Positions 1 through 4,843 of a stretch of 5,705 nt of DNA are shown one piece after another. The notes under the pieces were generated by a model. That model made no database searches, was not told the origin of the DNA, and worked only from the letters and a program-made list of their open reading frames with translations. Made by a program: the position numbers and the translations under genes. Every line of letters starts with the position of its first letter. Position 1 is the first letter of the stretch. Origin of the DNA: DATGHS01 sp035307785. Its GTDB lineage: Bacteria > Planctomycetota > Planctomycetia > Gemmatales > Gemmataceae. The stretch is taken from the NCBI GenBank assembly GCA_035307785.1, contig DATGHS010000059.1, positions 1 through 5,705 on the forward strand. The letters are read 5' to 3'.

Positions 1-1106
1 AAGCCATTGCCCACGAAGTCATGGCGGCATTGACGGAAGCGGGCGTGCCGCGTTCGGCTATTCGCTTCGATAGCGCCAACCAGCGCATTCCGGTGCCGAC
101 ACAGACCGGCAACCTGATTGTCGATCTGCCGAGCACGCGGCCTGGGCCACGGTTGTTGTTCATGACGCATCTCGATACCGTGCCGCTTTGCGCCGGTGCG
201 AAGCCGGTTCGGAAAAACGACCGGATTGTGCCCGAAGGCCACACGGCCTTGGGCGGCGACAATCGTACCGGCTGCGCTGTACTGGTGACACTGGCCGCAA
301 CGTTGATCGAGCGCAAGCTGCCGCAGCCGCCACTCACATTGCTGTTCACTGTGCGCGAAGAGAGCGGGCTCTACGGAGCGAAGCATGTTGATCCGAAGGA
401 TTTGCATGGTGCCGTCATGGGCTTCAACTTCGACGGCAAGTCGGCCACGGAAATCTGCATTGGCGCAGTGGGGGCGGAGCGCTGGCAGGCGGAAATTACC
501 GGCAAAGCTTCGCATGCCGGCGTCCATCCGGAGAAGGGCATCTCGGCCACGATGATCGCAGCCCTCGCATTGACCGATGTCTATCGCGGCGGCTGGTTTG
601 GCAAAGTCATTCAAGGCAATAAGCAAGGCACCAGCAATGTCGGCAAAGTGGGAGATCAGCAGGGCCAATCCGCCGGCCAGGCAACGAACGTCGTCACCGA
701 TTTCGTTCGTATTCACGGCGAATCGCGCAGCCATGACCTGGCCTTCGCATCAGCAATCACCGCCGCATATCGCGCCGCCTTCGAGAGAGCCGCAATGCAA
801 GTCAAAGACGATCAAGGCGCAACGGGCAAGGTGCAATTCGAATCGAAGCTCGATTATTACCCGTTTCATTTGAGCGAATCGGAGGCAGCATACCAGCACG
901 CCCAAAAAGCGATTGCCCGCCTGGGCTGGGAATCGGTTTCCCGCATCGCCAATGGGGGGTTGGACGCCAACTGGCTGGTGCGCCACGGCATTCCCACGGT
1001 GACACTCGGCGCCGGACAGAATGAGATTCACACGACGCAGGAGTTCGTTGATCTAGCTGAGTTCGCCCGCGGCTGCCAGGTCGCGCTGGCGCTGGCAACG
1101 GAGTGA
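1..1106 (+). CDS. M20-family metallopeptidase, peptidase T-like (5' end outside window)
   Basis: This is a probable zinc-dependent cytoplasmic aminopeptidase or tripeptidase of clan MH, family M20 (PepT-like), which releases amino acids from short peptides. The frame is open to base 3 and reads AIAHEV before the first Met (base 21). That looks like the end of an N-terminal helix, so the real start lies upstream. Counting from that Met, the dinuclear-metal signature is complete: THLDTVP with H50 (metal) and D52, GGDNRTG with D80 (bridging metal), REES with E113 (general base) and E114 (metal), NFDGK with D138 (metal), and NEIHTTQEF with H337 (last metal ligand). The lid or dimerisation segment GKASHAGVHPEKG follows at about 161-173. 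No residue is missing, so the enzyme should be active. The exact substrate cannot be read; a PepT-like rather than ArgE/DapE role is inferred from the FDGK and SHAGVHP motifs. The next gene is 475 bases away, so no operon link is visible downstream. Confidence 0.9.
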   Translation, partial: AIAHEVMAALTEAGVPRSAIRFDSANQRIPVPTQTGNLIVDLPSTRPGPRLLFMTHLDTVPLCAGAKPVRKNDRIVPEGHTALGGDNRTGCAVLVTLAATLIERKLPQPPLTLLFTVREESGLYGAKHVDPKDLHGAVMGFNFDGKSATEICIGAVGAERWQAEITGKASHAGVHPEKGISATMIAALALTDVYRGGWFGKVIQGNKQGTSNVGKVGDQQGQSAGQATNVVTDFVRIHGESRSHDLAFASAITAAYRAAFERAAMQVKDDQGATGKVQFESKLDYYPFHLSESEAAYQHAQKAIARLGWESVSRIANGGLDANWLVRHGIPTVTLGAGQNEIHTTQEFVDLAEFARGCQVALALATE

Positions 1107-1181
1107 AATGGAGCAGAAGCAAACAGAGGAAACGAAGAAAAAAGGAATGGAATTAAGGTGGCCATCGCCCAACTCATCCTG

Positions 1182-1240
1182 TCGTAGACGAGGCTGCTAG
1201 CGTCGTCCCGCCAGAACGACGCTAGCAGCGTCGTCTACGA
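1182..1240. repeat. Long REP-like hairpin built from two palindromic units
   Basis: Bases 1182-1206 and 1216-1240 are 25-base inverted arms with a single mismatch (G1192 against G1230) around a 9-base loop, CCCGCCAGA. Each arm is itself nearly palindromic. In the right arm ACGACGCT (1216-1223) pairs perfectly with AGCGTCGT (1227-1234) around AGC. The left arm shows the same design with one mismatch. This resembles paired REP/BIME units found between genes. It lies 76 bases after the peptidase stop and could stabilise or end that transcript, but the nearest T-run (1256-1260) is 15 bases past the stem, so it is not a standard intrinsic terminator. Confidence 0.8.
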
Positions 1241-1332
1241 ACAAGTAGCCCACCGTTTTTGCTTGTTCCGATGCCACGCGAACGGTTCCCACACTACTAT
1301 ACGATACGTTTGTACATTAGTCCAGAAACAGT

Positions 1333-1405
1333 GCGCCGCGTTTCATAGTTTGCGCCGAATTTCACGGGGTTATTCATTGTTTTCGTGAAATCTGAAACGC
1401 GGCGC
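1333..1405. repeat. Two-tier inverted repeat (13-bp outer and 8-bp inner stems)
   Basis: The outer arms are GCGCCGCGTTTCA (1333-1345) and TGAAACGCGGCGC (1393-1405), a perfect 13-base match. Inside them ATTTCACG (1359-1366) pairs with CGTGAAAT (1384-1391) around a 17-base loop. Thirteen unpaired bases on the left and one on the right separate the two stems. The right outer arm is also the first copy of the direct repeat at 1388-1416. Two perfect nested stems suggest a structured RNA or a mobile-repeat fold rather than chance. Confidence 0.65.
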
Positions 1406-1489
1406 GTCTGGCCGTGGGAAAACCACGTCAACAGACTCGCGGCGCGGCCGGAAATTGGCAAAATCTGAAACGCGGCGCATCGGGCCGTG
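1388..1489. repeat. Two 29-base direct repeats
   Basis: The copies are at 1388-1416 and 1461-1489. Each reads AAATCTGAAACGCGGCGC, then a variable four bases, then GGCCGTG, with 27 of 29 positions identical and a start-to-start distance of 73 bases. A third, inverted 13-base copy is at 1333-1345. Between the copies lies a hairpin, CGTGG (1413-1417) and CCACG (1423-1427) around GAAAA, with an outer bulged stem pairing about 1404-1410 with 1432-1440. The second copy is bracketed by GGCAAA (1457-1462) and TTTGCC (1498-1503). Confidence 0.75.
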
Positions 1490-1581
1490 AGTGCGAGTTT
1501 GCCCCAGCCAGCGCTTTCTGCAACTTTTACCGCCACGCTTTGTTTCTTCGTTTTCTTCTGTTCAATTGCTTAAATAAGCTC

Positions 1582-2931
1582 ATGGGTTCTATTCGCATTG
1601 GCAATGGCTGCGGCTTTTGGGGCGACAACCTCGATGCCCCGATTCGCCTCACCGAGCAGGGCCGGCTCGATTATCTCACGCTCGAATACCTGGCCGAACT
1701 CACCATGTCGATCCTCGCGCTGCAAAAGCAGCGCAAGCCGGAAGCGGGCTTTGCCGGCGACTTTCTTGACGTGCTCGAACGGCTCGTTCCCCTATGGCAA
1801 AAGCAGCCGAAACTGAAGGTCATCACGAACGCGGGCGGTATGAATCCGCAAAGCTGCGCCGCTAAGGCTCGGGCCATCCTGGATCGCGCCGGGTTGAAGG
1901 ACCATAAGATCGGCATCGTCACTGGCGACGATTTGCTGCCGAATCTGGATCGGCTCATTTCCGAAGGTAATCTGCTCTCGCATCTCGACACCGGCGAACC
2001 GCTGTCGAAGATTCGCGAGAAGGTCGTTAGTGCGAATGCCTATCTCGGGGCCGGGCCGATTGTTTTGGCTTTGCAGAAGGGGGCCAGCTTGGTCATCACC
2101 GGCCGCGTGGCGGACGCGTCGCTCACACTTGCCCCAGCGGTGCACGAATTCGGCTGGAAGTGGGACGATTGGAATCGGCTCTCGGCGGGCACAGTGGCTG
2201 GGCATCTCATCGAGTGTGGCGCTCAAGCGACGGGCGGTTTATGGTGTCAGTGGGAGGAAGTGAAGGATTTCGCCAACGTCGGTTATCCAATTGCGGAGAT
2301 CGAGCCTTCCGGCGCCTTTCGCATTACCAAGCCCGAAGGCTCGGGCGGCGCGGTGAATCGCGAGACGATTGCCGAGCAGCTCCTCTATGAAGTTGGCGAT
2401 CCGACCGCTTATCTGACACCCGACGTGGTAGCAGACTTCACTTCCGTTCGATTACGTGGAGATAGCCCCGACTCGGTATTCGTGGAAGGCGCGCGGGGCA
2501 AGCCGGCAACGGATTCCTACAAGGTTTCGATTGCTTATCGCGATGGTTTTGCTGCTGCCGGGACGCTCGTAGTCGCCGGTCCCCATGCGGTAAAGAAGGC
2601 CCGCCTCTGCGGCGAGATCCTGTTAGAGCGACTTCACTTGATCGGCTGCGCGCCCGCACAATCGCTCGTGGAATGCCTCGGCGCCGGCGATTGCGTGCCC
2701 GGTGTGTTTCCGGCTGCCGATCCCCCCGAAGTGGTGCTGCGCGTCAGTGCGCGCGATCCACACAAGGCAATTCTGGAACGCTTTTCCAAGGAATTCGCGC
2801 CTCTCGTGACGAGCGGTCCACCCGGCATCACCGGCTATACTACCGGCAGGCCCGCCGTGCGCGAACTTTTCGCCTACTGGCCGGCTCTCATTTCCAAAAA
2901 GGCCGGTTCGGCCGCGGCGAGCATTATTTAA
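1582..2931 (+). CDS. AtuA-family protein (DUF1446, acyclic terpene utilisation-like)
   Basis: This 449-residue cytoplasmic protein belongs to the AtuA/DUF1446 family. The family is named for a gene needed by Pseudomonas to grow on citronellol-type terpenes; its reaction is not established. Family-like segments run the full length: the N-terminal GNGCGFWGDN (7-16), LDYLTLEYLAELTMSILALQK (about 29-49), NAGGMNP (83-89), GRVADAS (174-180), AGHLIECGAQATGG (206-219) and EPSGAFRITKPEGSGG (241-256). No signal peptide or membrane segment is visible. The frame opens upstream at 1414, but the conserved N-terminus begins at the Met at 1582, and the extra upstream residues would be encoded by the repeats, so 1582 is chosen. 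No Shine-Dalgarno sequence precedes it. It lacks the extra C-terminal part I would expect in longer, Pseudomonas-type AtuA proteins. No acyl-CoA carboxylase or dehydrogenase gene of an atu pathway is beside it, so a role in terpene use here is unsupported. Confidence 0.87.
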   Translation: MGSIRIGNGCGFWGDNLDAPIRLTEQGRLDYLTLEYLAELTMSILALQKQRKPEAGFAGDFLDVLERLVPLWQKQPKLKVITNAGGMNPQSCAAKARAILDRAGLKDHKIGIVTGDDLLPNLDRLISEGNLLSHLDTGEPLSKIREKVVSANAYLGAGPIVLALQKGASLVITGRVADASLTLAPAVHEFGWKWDDWNRLSAGTVAGHLIECGAQATGGLWCQWEEVKDFANVGYPIAEIEPSGAFRITKPEGSGGAVNRETIAEQLLYEVGDPTAYLTPDVVADFTSVRLRGDSPDSVFVEGARGKPATDSYKVSIAYRDGFAAAGTLVVAGPHAVKKARLCGEILLERLHLIGCAPAQSLVECLGAGDCVPGVFPAADPPEVVLRVSARDPHKAILERFSKEFAPLVTSGPPGITGYTTGRPAVRELFAYWPALISKKAGSAAASII

Positions 2932-2943
2932 CCCGATGGCTAG

Positions 2944-2968
2944 AGGTCTTATAGGCCCTATAGGACCT
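2944..2968. promoter_or_regulatory. 25-base dyad, candidate operator upstream of ilvB
   Basis: AGGTC (2944-2948) mirrors GACCT (2964-2968), and TATAGG (2950-2955) mirrors CCTATA (2957-2962), around a central C at 2956. The only mismatch is T2949 against G2963. It starts 13 bases after the AtuA-family stop and ends 13 bases before the -10-like TATACT, so it covers the -35 position of the ilvB promoter. An operator or activator site is plausible. As RNA it would form an 11-bp hairpin with a 3-base loop (with one G-U pair), but no T-run follows, which argues against a normal terminator. Confidence 0.55.
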
Positions 2969-2981
2969 GTGAAAACCAAGC

Positions 2982-2992
2982 TATACTATAAC
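2982..2992 (+). promoter_or_regulatory. -10-like element of the ilvB promoter
   Basis: TATACT (2982-2987) differs from TATAAT at one base, and it is followed immediately by TATAAC (2987-2992), also one base off. Either would start transcription about 20-30 bases before the ilvB ATG. No TTGACA-like box lies at the right distance; the upstream position is occupied by the 25-base dyad. This suggests an activator-dependent promoter or an alternative sigma factor. Confidence 0.45.
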
Positions 2993-3006
2993 TGGTGGTC
3001 TTCTGT

Positions 3007-3010
3007 GGAG
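3007..3010 (+). promoter_or_regulatory. Ribosome binding site of ilvB
   Basis: GGAG lies 10 bases before the ATG at 3021. Another ATG at 3013 is only two bases after GGAG and leads to a six-codon frame, so the Shine-Dalgarno supports 3021 as the start. It is the only clear Shine-Dalgarno among the three visible gene starts. Confidence 0.6.
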
Positions 3011-3020
3011 TTATGCAGCT

Positions 3021-4760
3021 ATGCCTAAGTTGATGAGTGGCGCCGATATCCTGGTGGAATGTCTCGTGCGGCAGGGTGTGGACACGGTCTTTGCCTACCC
3101 CGGCGGCGCCAGTATGCCCATTCACCAGGCGCTTACCCGCTATGCCGAGCGGCTGCGCACCATCTTGCCCCGGCACGAGCAAGGCGGCGGCTTCATGGCT
3201 GAAGGATACGCCCGCAGCACGGGGAAGGTCGGTGTCTGCGTGGCCACCAGCGGGCCGGGAGCCACCAACTTTGTCACCTGCCTCGCCGACGCCAAGATGG
3301 ACTCCACACCCATCATCGCGATCACGGGGCAGGTGAGCACGCCGGTTATCGGCACCGATGCGTTCCAAGAAACGCCGATTGTCGAAGTTTGCCGCGCCGT
3401 CACCAAGCACCATTATCTCGTGCAACGAACGGAAGATCTGCCGCGCGTCTTCAAAGAAGCGTTCTACATAGCCACCACCGGCCGGCCGGGTCCGGTCATC
3501 GTGGATGTGCCGAAAGACGTGCAGACGCGGCAGATCGTCCCTGAATGGGATACGCCGATGAACTTGCCCGGCTACAAGCCGTATCGGCGCATCCCGCGCG
3601 AAGAATTGCAGCGCGTGATCGAATTGATTCGCAACAGCCGCAAGCCGATCATCTACGGCGGCGGCGGCATCGTGCTCTCCGGCGCCTTCCAGCAGTTGCG
3701 CGAATTTGCCACGTGCACCAGCATTCCCGTGGCGCTCACCGTCCACGGCCTCGGCAGCTTTCCGTCGGAGCATTACCTCTGCCTGCAAATGCTCGGCATG
3801 CACGGCACCGTGTACTCCAACTACGCGATCAACGAAGCCGATCTTCTGCTCGCCTTTGGCGTGCGCTTCGATGACCGGGTCACCGGCAAGCTCAGCGAGT
3901 TCGCCAAGCACGGCAAGATCGTGCACATCGACATCGATCCTTCGGAATTGAACAAGAACAAGCCGGCCCAGCTTCCGCTTTGGGGCGACCTCAAGGACGC
4001 CCTGGCCGATCTGAACCAGATGCTCAAGGAAGAAGCGAATGCCGACCTCGTGGCCGGCGGCCGCTATCCCGAATGGTTCGAGCAGATCGACGAATGGCGC
4101 GCAGCGGAGCCGATGCAATTCCAGGATCGCGACGATGCCATTCTGCCCCAATATGCCATTCAGCGCCTGTGGCAGATTCTGAACGAACGCGGGCAACTCG
4201 ATGACACCATCGTCACCACCGGCGTCGGTCAGCACCAGATGTGGGCGGCTCAGTACTTCCATTTCAACCAACCGCGGCACTGGATCACGAGCGGCGGCCT
4301 GGGGTCGATGGGTTTCGGCTTGCCAGCGGCCCTGGGCGCTCAAGCGGCCCACCCGTCGAAATTAGTTGTAGACATCGACGGCGATGGCAGCTTCTTGATG
4401 AACATCCAAGAACTTGCCTGCGCTTACACGGAGAATCTTCCGGTGAAGGTGCTGCTGCTGAACAATCAGCACCTGGGCATGGTGGTGCAGTGGGAAGATC
4501 GCTTTTTCCAGGGAAATCGAGGCCACACCTATCTCGGCGCTGGACCCGAGGAAGCGCCCTACCCCGATTTCGTGACCATGGCAAGCGGCTTCAAGGTCGG
4601 CGCCCGACATATCTCCGACAAGGCAAAGTTCGACGATGCGCTGGTCGAAATGATTGAGAGTCCGGGGCCGTATGTGCTCGATGTGCTCGTGCCCTATCAG
4701 GAGCACGTGCTGCCGATGATCCCGAGCGGCATGTCAGTCCGGGATATTATCAAGGCGTGA
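3021..4760 (+). CDS. ilvB: Acetolactate synthase (acetohydroxyacid synthase), catalytic large subunit
   Basis: This thiamine diphosphate enzyme condenses two pyruvates to 2-acetolactate, or pyruvate with 2-oxobutyrate, the first common step of valine, leucine and isoleucine synthesis in the cytoplasm. At 579 residues it has full family length. The N-terminal PYR domain (about 4-170) carries AYPGGASMPIHQALTR and the catalytic glutamate E53 in RHEQG, then GTDAFQETPIVEV (111-123). The central FAD-binding domain (about 190-330) has GVRFDDRVTGK near 280-290. The C-terminal PP domain has the ThDP/Mg motif GDGSF starting at 454, ending in NN (481-482), then QWEDR with W491 and a C-terminal VLPMIPSG. 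These features mark the biosynthetic anabolic type rather than the FAD-free catabolic AlsS type. The start at 3021 has a Shine-Dalgarno sequence and fits the conserved N-terminus. No regulatory subunit gene (ilvN/ilvH) or ilvC follows; a hairpin terminator does. Confidence 0.96.
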   Translation: MPKLMSGADILVECLVRQGVDTVFAYPGGASMPIHQALTRYAERLRTILPRHEQGGGFMAEGYARSTGKVGVCVATSGPGATNFVTCLADAKMDSTPIIAITGQVSTPVIGTDAFQETPIVEVCRAVTKHHYLVQRTEDLPRVFKEAFYIATTGRPGPVIVDVPKDVQTRQIVPEWDTPMNLPGYKPYRRIPREELQRVIELIRNSRKPIIYGGGGIVLSGAFQQLREFATCTSIPVALTVHGLGSFPSEHYLCLQMLGMHGTVYSNYAINEADLLLAFGVRFDDRVTGKLSEFAKHGKIVHIDIDPSELNKNKPAQLPLWGDLKDALADLNQMLKEEANADLVAGGRYPEWFEQIDEWRAAEPMQFQDRDDAILPQYAIQRLWQILNERGQLDDTIVTTGVGQHQMWAAQYFHFNQPRHWITSGGLGSMGFGLPAALGAQAAHPSKLVVDIDGDGSFLMNIQELACAYTENLPVKVLLLNNQHLGMVVQWEDRFFQGNRGHTYLGAGPEEAPYPDFVTMASGFKVGARHISDKAKFDDALVEMIESPGPYVLDVLVPYQEHVLPMIPSGMSVRDIIKA

Positions 4761-4761
4761 C

Positions 4762-4803
4762 CCGGCAGGCTCGAAGACTCGCCTGCCGGCTTGAAAGATT
4801 TTT
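4762..4803 (+). terminator. Probable intrinsic terminator of ilvB
   Basis: CCGGCAGGC (4762-4770) and GCCTGCCGG (4781-4789) form a perfect 9-bp GC-rich stem with a 10-base loop, starting two bases after the ilvB stop codon. A run of five T (4799-4803) follows, but nine bases after the stem, so the geometry is not ideal. Position directly after the stop and stem strength favour a terminator, which would separate ilvB from the next gene. Confidence 0.65.
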
Positions 4804-4806
4804 CGC

Positions 4807-4834
4807 TTGACACCACCGCGGCGCACGCTATTCT
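4807..4834 (+). promoter_or_regulatory. Sigma-70-type promoter for the haem-protein gene
   Basis: A perfect TTGACA (4807-4812) is followed after 16 bases by TATTCT (4829-4834; four of six consensus bases). Transcription should begin near 4841, only a few bases before the ATG at 4844. No Shine-Dalgarno can then be present in the message, and none is seen in the DNA, so translation may be leaderless or nearly so. Confidence 0.6.
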
Positions 4835-4843
4835 TCCGCCGCC

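Larger units (their letters stand above)
1117..1571. repeat. Imperfect inverted purine/pyrimidine tracts bracketing the intergenic repeats
   Basis: Bases 1117-1140 (AAGCA then AACAGAGGAAACGAAGAAA) match the reverse complement of 1543-1571, which reads AAGCA, ATTG, then AACAGAAGAAAACGAAGAAA. The match has one substitution, a one-base indel and a four-base insertion. The two arms lie 402 bases apart and enclose all the other repeats of this region, as the ends of a small non-autonomous element (MITE) would. No convincing target-site duplication is seen, and purine-rich sequence matches easily by chance. The alternative is two copies of a dispersed tract in opposite orientation. Confidence 0.4.
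1107..1581. other. Repeat-rich intergenic region without a gene
   Basis: This 475-base stretch has no reading frame with recognisable protein content. It begins with a purine-rich tract (about 1104-1160), holds a long hairpin (1182-1240) and a cluster of direct and inverted repeats (1333-1489), and ends with a pyrimidine-rich tract (about 1535-1562) just before the AtuA-family gene. A short palindrome, GAACGGTTC, sits at 1280-1288, and GAACAAG (1239-1245) can pair with CTTGTTC (1262-1268). TACTAT at 1295-1300 is a weak -10 candidate without a -35. The promoter of the downstream gene must lie here but I cannot place it. Confidence 0.7.

Noticed and set aside
1239..1268. GAACAAG/CTTGTTC hairpin with an internal T-run as a terminator
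   Set aside because: The stem is only 7 bp with a 16-base loop, competes with the stronger 1182-1240 hairpin, and its T-run lies inside the loop.
1388..1489. CRISPR array
   Set aside because: Only two direct copies exist, the spacing contains its own hairpin, and there are no cas genes.
1297..1536. 79-codon minus-strand frame in the intergenic region
   Set aside because: It is composed of the direct and inverted repeats and resembles no known protein; no Shine-Dalgarno supports it.
1414..1581. 56-residue N-terminal extension of the AtuA-family protein
   Set aside because: The extension is encoded by the repeat cluster and the pyrimidine tract, has no family similarity, and the conserved N-terminus starts exactly at 1582.
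3013..3033. Six-codon frame (MQLCLS) overlapping the ilvB start, possibly a Leu leader peptide
   Set aside because: GGAG is only two bases from its ATG, it has just two Leu codons, and no attenuator hairpin follows. It is more likely chance.
2958..4352. 464-codon open frame on the minus strand opposite ilvB
   Set aside because: It overlaps a certain gene for almost its whole length. Its translation shows no recognisable family, and such antisense frames are common opposite GC-rich genes.
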